From Loxodes magnus (Eukaryota > Ciliophora > Karyorelictea > Loxodida > Loxodidae), in NCBI GenBank assembly GCA_946699065.1, contig CAMPDV010000119.1:62001-126000 (forward strand): a DNA stretch of 64,000 nt. Reading direction: 5' to 3'. A program made the translations under genes and the position numbers. Each line of letters starts with the position of its first letter. Positions within the stretch are counted from its first letter, which is position 1. Below the pieces are notes generated by a model. It was not told the DNA's origin. It saw nothing but the letters and a program-made list of their open reading frames with translations, and searched no databases. This document shows positions 38,204-49,218 of this stretch, in pieces.

Positions 38204-41200
38204 ATGGACTAATTTGAATTTAAAGGATTCAGTCAAAGGGATGGAGATTAAGAAGAGAAAAGCATGTAGTAAAGTCGGCCCAACTCTGTCAAAATATCTT
38301 AGCTTTCTAATCAAAGGAAAGCCAGACCAAGCTCGGCAAACCCAATGAGGCAATTCAATAACTTCATGAGTAACCATAATTTGGTAACTTCCAGAAAGAG
38401 AAAAAGCCAAAAATGAAGTGGGTATTTCGAAAAAGAGAGGCTAGTGGAAGAATAACAGTAAATTAAGAAGTAGTTCAATGGTATTAAGTAGGAAAATTTG
38501 AAACTGAAAACTAAAATAAATAAATAAAAGACTCGAATTCAAAAACTTGAATCTGTCATTGAGAACTTCAATAAAATCCAAATATAAAGTCCTAATAATA
38601 AATGGATTAAGTAGCAGAGTTTAGAAAAGGCTTTAAAGAATACTATTAAGGAGATGAAGAAAGAACTAAAGTAGAAAAGAGAGGATCTGGAATAAATCAA
38701 GAAGAACATCAAGCTAACACGTACTTCTGAAATGGAAATAGAGATTTAGTCTTATATTTAGGAGTGTACTAGATTAAGACATTTATTGGAAGAAGCATTT
38801 AGTGGAAGATTAGGAGTAGTACCAAATTAGATTGAGTAAGATCCAGAGGCTTTGAGAGAAAAATATATTTAGTAAAACGAAAGAATTAAAAGTATAAAGA
38901 CCTAGACTTAAGATTTATAGTCAGCTTTAAAATAGAAAGAAGAACAACTTTAAGAAGCCAATAAGAAGATAAAGGCTTAAGAGATATTACAAAATAGGTC
39001 AGCCAAAAAGATTACAAAGGCTAATGAATAAGAAATATAAAAGTTAAAAAGCAAAATATTGGATTTAGAAAAATAAGTGGAGTAACAGAACAAACAAATA
39101 TCTCAAGCTAAAATTTAGGTATAAATATCCTAGAAATAGGAAGATAAAAGCTAAATGATAAAAACCTTAGAAGATTAAAATGCTAAATACTAGTAAGATA
39201 TCAAGGAACTTAATTCTCAGATCATTGCATTAAAGGAGTAACTGAATAAAAATCAAACTAAGAGTTAAGAGGAAAAATAACTACTAAACTCTCAGCTTTT
39301 TGCAATAGAAACAAAAAACAAAGATCTAAGTCAATAGAACTAATAACTGAATGAGAAAATAAAATAGAAATAAGATCAAATGGAAGCATTGCTGTCTAAA
39401 TAGATTTAGGATGAGCAAATAAAGTCTTAGTATTAAGAAAGCGCCAAATAGCTTGTAAAGTAAACTTCAATAAGATAAAAGGAAGAATAAGTAAAATAAG
39501 AGAAGGAGAATATATCTGAGAGTTAAACACCCACAATCAGAGCACCATAAGATCTCCTAAACATAATGTATTAGAAGTTATAGTAGCAAAAGATATCGAT
39601 AAAAGAATGGTGGAATGATTATGTAAACTAAGATTACATAAGTGTGAAGTAATTCAAATAAGCATTAAAGAGTATATAATTAGATTTTATTAATGAAGAA
39701 GTTCAAAACTTATGCAAAATGTTTAATGAGACTGATTAAAACAGTATTACTTTTTAGCAGTTAAAGGAAGTATGGAAGTAGTAATTCAGTGAATAATAAT
39801 CTGAATCAAGTTTAAGTTCCTGCTAATTTAAAGGATCAATACATGTCTCCAGTTCTAAATCAAGTAGTAGATCAAAAGAAGAAGAACATTATTAAGAAGA
39901 TAAGGAAAAAAGTAAGAAATAGTCAATAGAGGTAGAGGAAGAGGAAGAGTAGAAAGATAGCAAGATAGAGATCAGTTCATCAGTTGAAAACTAGTAAGAA
40001 AGCTAGAAAGGAGAATAGTAAATCTAAAGAGAGATAGAGGAATTGGAAGTAGAATTCTTAGAAAAGAAAAAAGAAGACTCTAATCATTTAAATGATCAGT
40101 TCACTTAGTAGCCTGAAAATTATAACTAAAATAACTCAGAAGCTTAGATTTAATAGTCACTAGAAAGTAAATAAGATAAAGTGGATATTGCTGTTGATTA
40201 ACAAGATAATATATAAACAGAAGTTAAGAATGAAGTTTAAAAAACTAAAAAGCAAAAGTCAAAGTCAAAAGAAGATCAGACTTAAAAGGTTAGCAAATAG
40301 GATATTTAAGATTTGATGAAACATATTGCTTTGAGGTGCTAACTTCATAGATGCGAAAGAAAGTAAGCAGTGCTACTGTTGTTCAACAATAATTATGACA
40401 AGGATAGAATTTATTCAAGAAAAGAGATTTCTACGAACCTTCAGAAGTAAATTTTAACTTTAGTGAACCGTTTGAAATTGAGGATGAGTAATAGCTAAAA
40501 CTAATATTGGATTTTATATTCCAAGATAGTGATGGATTTTCGGAAGCTGGCAAAACGATTGCTAACAAACTGTACAAAAATCTTGAAAACTGAAATCCCC
40601 TAACAGAGGAAGAGGAGCAATATTTTGATATACACTTAAAGCAGGTGATATCAGAATCTTTGAGAAGCTTCTAGTAAGCTTGTTAGAACTGCGATTAAGA
40701 TGATACAGGGTACATAACAAAGTAATAGATTTATGAGGTTATACAATAGCTAAAGTTGGATATAGATGACAAAATGTTTTAATATATGAGTCTTTTATTC
40801 TACTCAAATGAGAAAAACCTTGAAAAAGTACCTTATAAAGATTTCATAAACGCTTATGGAATCATTGAATAACAGTAAGCAAAAGAGGAATAAGATACAT
40901 CATAGGAGGAAGAAGTACTTGAAATGACTGAAGAAGAAAGGATAAAAGTCCTTTCAGAAACACTCGGCTACATACGAAAGGTATTGATCAGTAGCAATTT
41001 ATCACCAAGGAGCGTCTTTCCAGAATAAATGAATCCTTATGATTTATTAACAGTTTTGCGTTAGCTTGGTTTAGACCAGATAAACGAAATAGCATTTACC
41101 GTTCTTTTTAGAAGTTTAGCGAATGAAGAAATTATAGAAAGATCAGAATTGGAAAGAGCTTTAAACTCTGTAAATACTGCATCTAGTAGTGATGAAATAG

Positions 41201-41611
41201 AAGATATGCAAAATGACATTTTAGTATCAGGATAACTAGGAAATGAAGAAACTAATTCACAAGAAAATTTCTAAAGACAAAGTAATTAGAATCAAGATGT
41301 TAGCCCTATTAATAAAATGTCCTACAATCCTTATGCAAAGTAAGCTTTAATTGTACAGCTATTAAGAAGATAAATCTGACCAAAGCGAATCCGAAGACGA
41401 TCAAATGTCAGGTTCTCAGTAACAATCAAAGACAAATAAAAAAGGAAAAAAAGAATAACAACAGCTTTAAAAGCTCCAGTAATCTGAAATTTCTAGTTCT
41501 CATTCAAGCTAAGAAAACTAACAGGAGATTGAAGAGGAGTATGGGGAAGATAATGATTTTGAGCAGGATGAGTAGTTTATTATATCAGAAGATATTTCTG
41601 AAGATGCTTGA
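38204..41611 (+). CDS. Large coiled-coil EF-hand protein resembling IQCE, second tandem copy
   Basis: Model: 38204-40446, 40464-41339 and 41359-41611, 1,123 residues. The N-terminal head is followed by the same module as its neighbour (IKKQFNGIKQENLKLKTKI, ..., RTSEMEIEIQSYIQE with RLRHLLEE), then ~350 residues of Gln-rich coiled coil, an EF-hand-like unit (MFNETDQNSITFQQLKEVW), a Ser/Glu-rich linker, and further EF-hand-like units (NNNYDKDRIYSRKEI, NCDQDDTGYITKQQIYEV). The C-terminus is acidic and Ser-rich. Two micro-introns (17 and 19 bp) are needed to keep the frame. Two Trp are TGA (contexts KWSGYF and NWNPL). Probably a calcium-responsive cytoskeletal or ciliary protein (inference). It could also be fused to the preceding gene by an intron across the 10-bp gap. 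Confidence 0.8.
40447..40463 (+). other. Proposed 17-bp intron
   Basis: GTAAATTTTAACTTTAG. Splicing joins SRKEISTNLQ to NEPFEIEDEQQLKLILDFIF; both flanks are strongly protein-like and in different frames in genomic DNA. Confidence 0.75.
41340..41358 (+). other. Proposed 19-bp intron
   Basis: GTAAGCTTTAATTGTACAG. Splicing joins MSYNPYA to the acidic tail NYQEDKSDQSESEDDQ, which then ends at TGA 41609. Confidence 0.75.
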
Positions 41612-41682
41612 TAATTTAAAGAATATTGAGTCCTTTACCTTTATTATTTTATTATATTAAGCTTAAAATAAGATCTCTCATT

Positions 41683-42564
41683 ATGAATCTATAAAATAAG
41701 CAAATAAGAAACAAAAAAGACAGTAAAATAGAGAATCTCAAAAAATAAGTATTAAAAGGATTTAAATTGATAGCTAATTACATAGCAAGTAAGTAATATC
41801 TTAAATAGTTAGCTTGATGACGTTTCTTTTTATCTGAGATACATTAAATATAAAGAGAATTAACCTAATAAAGTAGCTTTAATTTAATACTATTTGGAAA
41901 TTTTGGTAATATCTACTAGAGTTTAGATCGCTTTTGAAACTCAGAATACTTAAATCTTCAAGCTAACTCAATAGCTACTTTCTTTAAAATATAAGGGTAA
42001 CTATGATTTTTATTATTGAGATTTTTAGGCTTTTTTTGTATTACCACATAGTCTCAAATATTGGAGAATCTTTTAATCTTAAGTATTTGAAATGATTTTC
42101 TTTAAATGGATAAAAGTAAATATAGACTGTTACCTTTAAGTAATCTTTAAATTTTAGATTTTACTTATTTCATAGTTAGGTAGATCAGTGATGATATGCT
42201 ATTTGCTAGAATGATAATCTGTTGTGCTTATAATTGGATAAACCTTTTAAAGATAAAAAGGAAAAGGTAATAAGATAATTTATTCTATTGGAACAACTAG
42301 ATGCAAACTCACATTAATAGCTGTCGAAACATTTTGTTACCATCACTATAAATATTGAAATCGTTCACATGAAGAAGGCCTTTATATATAACCCAACTAA
42401 GACAAATATTTAAGCTTTATAAAAAAGCTATACGTGTAGAAGGAATAAACTATAAGGCTAATCAATTTTTCTATTAGCAAATAATCTCTTTCCAAGCAAT
42501 AAAATAACTATTACTTTATAGGATTTAATTGTATATTATTTTTACTCCCTAAAGTATTTTTTGA
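41683..42564 (+). CDS. Possible unknown protein with membrane or helical segments
   Basis: 293 codons, ATG to TGA. The first half is protein-like (DSKIENLKKQVLKGFKLIA, LFGNFGNIYQSLDRF) with a hydrophobic stretch around residues 125-145. A PEX11-like reading crossed my mind but no diagnostic motif supports it. Six internal TGA codons would be Trp, including an adjacent pair (AWWR). It starts 72 bp after the coiled-coil gene. The last ~60 codons look AT-random, so the real end may be earlier or spliced. Confidence 0.42.
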
Positions 42565-43025
42565 ACTTAAGTCTAAATACTTCTAAAGTAAGTGTTTTAA
42601 GGCATATTATGCTTCTTTATTAAAAGCTTGTAAGTGTTCACTCTATGATAGTATTAATTGACAAAGCTACATACATACCTAGCTCTAAATTTGAACTGTC
42701 TTAAAAAGAAAAGTTGGTTTCCCACTTTCTACTAAAAAATATATCAATATATATCCTTCTAAATTAATCTTCTTCACTAATATCTTTAATACATCTACTA
42801 TAACGCTATTAAAAGTGTCTTCTAAGGTAAAGACAAATCAGGGAATATATAAAGGTAAGAAGGTAGAAATAGTTCTTTTTAAAGGTAACTTAATGAGATT
42901 GTAATAAGAAAAGGAATAATAGCATAGAAATAGTTGAACTGTGTATTGTATAATGAAGTTTATTTCAGAAAGAATGAAACTACCATTTAATAATTTTATT
43001 TACCTATCTTATATTATATCCAAAA
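42565..43025. other. Spacer without a supportable gene
   Basis: AT-rich DNA between two plus-strand genes; no motif, hairpin or repeat seen. Confidence 0.55.
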
Positions 43026-43574
43026 ATGGCTCAAGAATAAAGAACTTATTTAGTGCCTATTAAGTGTAGTGACTTTATTTTCGCGGGGGAAATTCTTTTT
43101 CCAACAAGCACTCCAAAAAGAATTTTCCTGCAGAATAAGGAGATTCATAGGAAGCCTATAAGTCCTAGACATTCTTCAGATGAGGAGAATGGAAATATAA
43201 TGATTGAAAGGAATTCTTCAAAGATCAATTAATGTATCAAGTGGATTGAATAGAAAACTCAAGTTGATTCTTATTACTAAAGCACGTTTGAGTCGCCAAA
43301 GAAAATAAAAATCGAGACTTATTCCGTAAGTCCGTCTCTCATTAGAAAGAGATAAAAGTCTAATACGGTCAAAATGCTACCAATAAGAAGATCTTGAAAC
43401 GTGGCTAAAAGTAAAGGTAGCATTGAAAGCGCTCAAACCTAAACTACTTAGCAGTCTTCATACGAAGTACAGGCTATAAATATAGTGTCAAATGAAAATT
43501 CTGATAAAAATAGCCCGAGTTCTAATCAAGTAAACTGAGAAAATTTGAAGAATTAGTTGACATTTATGTTTTGA
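43026..43574 (+). CDS. Unknown basic, Ser-rich protein, possibly tail-anchored
   Basis: 182 residues to the TGA at 43572. Composition is clearly coding: VPIKCSDFIFAGEILFPTST, HRKPISPRHSSDEENGN, FESPKKIKIETYSVSPS, then Ser/Asn/Gln-rich sequence. Two upstream in-frame TGA codons read as Trp (RRSWNVAK, QVNWENLK). The second lies only 14 codons before the terminal TGA. If the terminal TGA is also Trp, the frame runs into a hydrophobic segment (IYFLFITIFNQIAF) that would make a tail anchor, so the end is ambiguous. No family recognised. A GTAA-loop hairpin follows at 43663. Confidence 0.7.
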
Positions 43575-44267
43575 ATTTACTTCTTATTCATTACTATCTT
43601 TAATCAAATAGCTTTTAGGAGTTTAAAAAATATCCTTCAAAAATAAATTAAGTAAGTTAACTCTCCTATGTAAATAGGAGTTTTTACCTTATAAAGTCTT
43701 ATTTAAAAGAGACCAAATTATTTCTTCTTTTTAAGGGTGAAATTTAATTTTGTAAATTGCAGTTATCTTCAATAGATAGATTAAGAAGTAAGTATTTTGA
43801 GCGGATAATTAATTTTATATAAACTGTTATTAAATTAACCTTAATTACCTTTTAAGATTCCATATTTGATCTTACAAGTTTGGCTTAAGGCTACTCAAAT
43901 AACCATTATCGTATCATTCTAATTGATATGATTCTATGATGTTTTATTATCTGATATTTCGATGAGTTGAAATTAAGGAATATGCAATAGAAATGCCCTC
44001 GAGGGAGTATCATCACTACAAATTCCTTATCTCTAATTCAAGCACTTAAGCGTTTAATCTAATCTAAACTTAAATCAGCTTAATAAGTAAATCACTCTAC
44101 TGTATCCTTATTTAAAGCTTATACCATTATAATCTTATAAGCTAATTCTTTTAGATACTATCTGTTTTGCTACTTTTAGGTAGAAGGAGTTTGATATAAG
44201 TATAGTTAGAAAGTAAAAGAGAGCAATTATTTTAAATATCTTAAAGAAATATAATTCAAATTAAAAA
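43575..44267. other. Spacer, with possible upstream coding for the next gene
   Basis: Contains the hairpin at 43663-43680. From about 44170 a plus-strand frame (for example SSKEKRSRDLELERKE at 44290) runs into the next gene in another frame, so that gene's N-terminus may be longer after splicing. Otherwise no signal. Confidence 0.4.
43663..43685 (+). promoter_or_regulatory. Hairpin with GTAA loop followed by T run
   Basis: Stem CTCCTAT / ATAGGAG, 7 bp perfect, loop GTAA, then TTTTT. It lies about 90 bp downstream of the TGA at 43572, so it could be in the 3' UTR. GTAA would be a stable GNRA-type tetraloop in RNA. Function unknown. Confidence 0.35.
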
Positions 44268-47063
44268 ATGCGCCAAAATTTACATCAGACGGAAGCTCTA
44301 AAGAGAAGAGGAGTAGAGATCTAGAATTAGAACGTAAAGAGATCAAAAAATAGAGATAGTACGAGCTCGTAGTTGTTCTAGAGGAGAATTCCGTTTAAGC
44401 TTGCTATTGAATTCTAGAGAATTTCAGAGTTGCTAGAAGAAGCTAAGGAAATTTAAGATCAAAGTACTGAGATTGAAAAAGAGGGAAAGCTTTATGAATA
44501 AGTAGGGTATAGTTTTGATAACTTGTAACTGTAAATTACGTAAATCCCTTTCTATGATGCTTTGTTCGAACTTTAGGAAAAAGCTTTAGAGAATAGTAAA
44601 GATTTAAATGCTGCTACCTAAGCTTTAGACTTCATTCATGCTATTTTTAAGCAAAACACCTCAGATGACTAACTAATTCTTCGTATACTTGAAAGAGTTT
44701 ATAAGCTAATACAAACTCATGATAGTTATATTATGTAGATTAAGATTCTAAAGATACTAGAAGAAGTAATCAAATTAGGCAAGTTCTAGGATAAGATTCA
44801 GAGTATATGAGCTTTGCTTATCTAGAATTTACAAATAACAAGAGTTCCTTCTTTTTATGCCTTTTTATAAAGGTTTATTACCTAAATTAGCACGCATTTT
44901 GGATTTACTTCCTTCTTTAACTTTTTCTGACTTAAAATGCTTGAAGAAAATCCTTCTGCTTCTTTAGCAGAGTAATGTTGGGAATAAATTTTTACTTTCT
45001 ATCCATTAATCAAAGAATCAAATTGAAATATAGTACAATTCCTATTCCTCAACTGCTCTCCTATTAATAAAGGATGAAAGTATCTAGATACCAGTTACTT
45101 AAAAGCAGTTCTATAGAGAATTTACCAGTTGTAAAAACTTTGAAATTCAGATGAGAAAATTGTCTTCGAGCTCTTGACAAACTTATTCAGCTATTTAAAG
45201 AACATGCAAAAGGAGTAAAAGTTAAGTTCTAACTTTAACTTTCTGCACAGGCTTTTAACAGGAGAAACTCAGGTAGATGTAACTGCCCTTGAGATAGACT
45301 CCTTTCCTACGCTAATGTCTAAGATAATCTTTTTTCATATCACTAACTCTGACCAAAAGTTTATTAAGAGGATTTTTAGTAAGTTTGTGAAGCTAAAACT
45401 GGATAATTTCCAGACTTAGGATTAGCTGGAATTATATAGCTACTCTAGCGTGGTTATAGCTTATTTACAGCCTAATTTCTTTTGAAGCTTATACTCGGAA
45501 TTCATTCAAAGGACTTATAAGTAAGATCTTGGAATAAACTCCCATATTCTGTTTTTATACTTGTCAAGTCATTTGATATATGACCTTGAGAAAAAGGATA
45601 TTCCTTTAAAGGAAATTATAGAGAGCTTTGTTAATAAGACTGAGACTTGCACACTCTAGTCTGAACATTGAGATCAGCTAAAAATTTGGCTAAAGTTAAG
45701 GAAGGAAAATTGGTAGAATGATGAATACTAAATTCTTACTTTAAGAACTTAAGATCCCAAGATTTTCGATCTCATTGAAATTCTATCAGAACATAAAAAA
45801 TAAACAGATGAAAGGATAGAAAGCTAGGAGATGCTGCTATATTAATAGATATCAGAGCTAGAGGAAAAGATGAAAGGGATAGACGAAAAAAGGTTTTCTG
45901 AAATCGAAGGATTTATCAGTGGAGATATGATAAAACACTTTTTCAAGTCATGAAGCTATTACTTTGAGAAATACTAGCCAGGTGCTTAGTTTAGCCATTG
46001 TTTCTTACTAAATGCTCTTAAAGGACACAGTGAAACGCTAATAAAAAACTACTAAAAGGAAATATTTCTCATATATCTTCACCTTAACTTTGTTAATGAA
46101 GGTTTTTATAAATAGTGAATCAAGAATTACCTAATCAAACCAATCGAGCAAAGCAGTATATACGATAAAATATTCCTATCACCTATACAGCATCATGACT
46201 TGTTTTAAGAAATAGAAAACATCTGCAACTAGCTAAAAGAATCAGAACAAAGCATTGCTAAAAGTATCTATCTATAGTTATTCCACTAAGTCCTTCTTAA
46301 AGTGCAAATAAAAGATACCAAGCAATGAAAAAATTTCCACGATTAACTTAGAAAGCTCTTAGTTCACATCTCATTCATTATTCCTGAAAACCACCATCTT
46401 TGGAATATAATAGTTCATCTAATGTTCCCAGATGCTACTAATTTTAGCGTATTACTAAGTGATGCTATCTTGAAGAATAATATAAAGTGCTGCATGACAA
46501 TAGATAAGCTATAATCTAGCATATGTGAAATTATCATTAGAAGCTTATAAATTTTAGCACTCGCATATAGTAAAAGCAACTTTAAAGGAATAGACTATCT
46601 ACTTTAAGATATCCTAAAGCTTCTAGCGTAAATAAGACTAGATATCGACTTAGATACTGTCTATAAAAAGTTAAGTCTATAACATTCCCATATCACTGTT
46701 ATGAAGATAATAGTAATGCTTGTTCATTTCTAGCTGCAGAATTAGGTAGTGAATGAGTGTAATTTGAGTTTTGTTGAAAAATTGGTCAACACAATGTTGA
46801 CGTGAAATTTAGATTAAAGAATATACTATTTTCAGTAGTTCGAGCTACGTGTCATTTTACAATAGATCAAGCTATTAGGAAGCTATCAGCGCTTTAAGAT
46901 GCTATTTGTGAAAATGGTAGATAATAATCTCAGCGGAAAAGAGTAGTTAATAGTACAGAGAGCTATTAATGTGTAATTGGGATCTAAAGAAAGATAGGAG
47001 TTCTATAATTTCTTCCGAAGTTTGTTAAGCGAGGTAGAAAAATAAAAAGAAAACGAAAAGTGA
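44268..47063 (+). CDS. 931-residue helical repeat-like protein, unknown
   Basis: One uninterrupted frame, ATG to TGA, all-helical in appearance with regularly spaced Leu/Ile-rich helices (DDQLILRILERVYKLIQ, IKILKILEEVIKLGKF, EKIVFELLTNLFSYLK), as in HEAT/ARM-type scaffolds. A coiled-coil stretch (ERIESQEMLLYQQISELEEK) lies near residue 525. No diagnostic motif found. Eleven TGA codons are Trp against four TGG, and each fits a helix without disrupting composition; the terminal TGA follows KENEK. No intron is needed in 2.8 kb. The start may lie further upstream. Possible roles (trafficking, cytoskeletal scaffold) are guesses. Confidence 0.85.
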
Positions 47064-47697
47064 AGTAAAAAGACTTTGTTTAATAATTAACAGTTTTATC
47101 TATTGATCTGACTTTCAATCTTTCATTTAGTTATCTTCCTTCGATAAAACACTTAGCATTCCTTTTTAAAGAGCCTGCTTAATATATGATAAATCTTTTA
47201 TTTTTTAATTTAGATTTTAAGTGCATAAACTGGGCTTAATTATACTATATTATCTAATAGCAAGAATTTTAATTAGACCAATAAAAGTGGAAATATATAT
47301 AAATTTAATAATAGAGCTATGAGAAATAAATAGCTGATGCTATATAGAATAGAGGTAGTTCACTTTCTTATTTCCGCAGTGTAGTAACATATCTAAATAG
47401 GAGTTATGCTAATAAATATGTAACTAAGTTTAACAAAAGAATGGCTTTTAATCCCATTTGCTCCACCTTGCTCTTTTATAAAATATTTGATTAGAGAGAA
47501 TCAGAAAAAATATGAACTGCAATGCAAATAGATTATGAGAAAGCAAAGAAAAAAAGCTAGTTTAATGTTAAATATTTAAATTACTAATAAGCTAAATAAC
47601 TTTCTGATATGTACAGTATTTATTAACTTATCATCTACTCAACATCACATAGCAATATAAACATGTTAAATTTAATCATTCAATTGCCTTATTAATC
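47064..47697. other. Spacer without a supportable gene
   Basis: AT-rich DNA between the 931-residue gene and the first TPR gene, convergent arrangement. No motif or RNA gene seen. Confidence 0.55.
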
Positions 47698-49218
47698 TCA
47701 CTATAATTACATTTGTTAGTAATGAAAGATTTATATCGCAGACTAATCATATTACAGAAGCTTAATACTGAAAATACTTATAGTGAGTAGATTAAGATAA
47801 GTTTAAAAGTTAGAGCTTATAAAAGAGTGAAATAGTAAAGCAGTTGAATTAAATTACATAGCTTATACTTTATAATAGTTTTCTTTATCAAATTGTATAA
47901 GTAACTATACAATATCCTTGATGTGAATTTCTCTAATATTTATTCCTAACTCTTCAAAATAAATACAGTAATCTATTATTTTTTTAATTGATAGCTTGGT
48001 ATTCTAACTAAGTTAGTGTAATAAATATGGTTTAGTTATAATGGTATTTGATTATTCTTACTTCTGCTTAGGAAACACGCCATAGCCAGATGGCCTTTTA
48101 GATTAATATACAATGTTTTCATTTTTCGATAAAATATTTATGATTTGCTAATCAAACGAAATAGAGCTACTTTCTTGAATTTTGCTCTGATTTGGAAATA
48201 ATTCAGAAGATGTCTATTTTAGGTTTAAATTCATAAGTGCAATTTGTTTGTTTTATTGAGCTAAGGTACAATTAGGATCAATACTTAATGCTTAGTTGAA
48301 GCATTCAATAGCTTCTTCCTATCTATTCAAAGATTATAGACTATTTGCTTTGTTTATATATACTTAAACATACTTAGGATTAATTTCTAATGCTTTTGTG
48401 TAACAGTCTACAGCATGTTCAAATTTTGCTAAACCTTATAGACTAATTCCCTTATTATTATACGCTTCAGCATACTTAGGATTTATTTTTAAAGCATAAT
48501 TACAATTCTCAAATGACTCTTCGTACTTTTTCAACTCATTTAGACTAGCTGCTTTATTGATATATGCTTCAACATTTTTAGGATTAATTTTCAATGCTTC
48601 ATTATAGCAACTTATGGCTTCTTCGAATCTATTTAAACATTTTAAACTATACCCTTTATTGTAAAATGCAATGTCACAATTAGGATTCTTTTAAATTGCT
48701 CAATTATAGCACTATATAGCTTCATTAAATCTGCTCAATCCTTTTAGACTGTTTCCTTTATTGATATATGCTTAAAAATCATTAGGATTTAGTCTTAAAG
48801 CTTAATTAAAACACTCTAATGCTTCTTCGAATTTGTTTAAACCATTTAGATTAGCTCCTTTATTAACATATGCTTCGAAATAAGCAGGATTAATTTTTAA
48901 TACTTAGTTACAACATTCTATTGCTTATTCAAATCTGCTCAAACCATGTAGACTTGCTGCTTTATTATTTAAAGCTTCAACATGATTAGGTCTTATTTTT
49001 AATACTTAGCTATAGCATTCTATGGCTTCTTCATGTCTTTGCTGATTGTTTAAACAAACTCCTTTAATGTATTAAATTTCAGGTAAATTAGGATTCATTT
49101 CTATTATGGTGTTGCAGTACTAAATAGCATCTCTAGAGTTACCATTCCGAATACACTACTCAACTTTTAAAAAAATATCTTAAAGTCAAATCTACTAATT
49201 CTATTGGTCTTTTTCCAT
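47698..49218 (-). CDS. TPR protein 1 with shared C-terminal module
   Basis: 506 residues to the first TGA (47698). About ten TPR units of 34 residues (consensus NKG.SL..L.RFEEAIECFNQALKINPN..EA) follow a short head (MEKDQQNQQIW). Then a linker with SFDQQIINILSK leads into the shared module: KRPSGYGVFPKQKQEQSN, ITKPYLLHQL, KIIDYCIYFEELG, IVQLLIQFDKEN. TPR arrays bind proteins. The module ends at about 47878; the remaining ~60 codons to TGA look random, so TAA at 47863 may be the true end (451 residues). One TPR carries TGA (48700-48702) where sister repeats have Gln or Lys, and another TGA codes Trp in the head. Confidence 0.85.

Noticed and set aside
41683..42564. Assignment of this frame to PEX11
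   Set aside because: Only a vague helical resemblance; no diagnostic motif could be pointed to.
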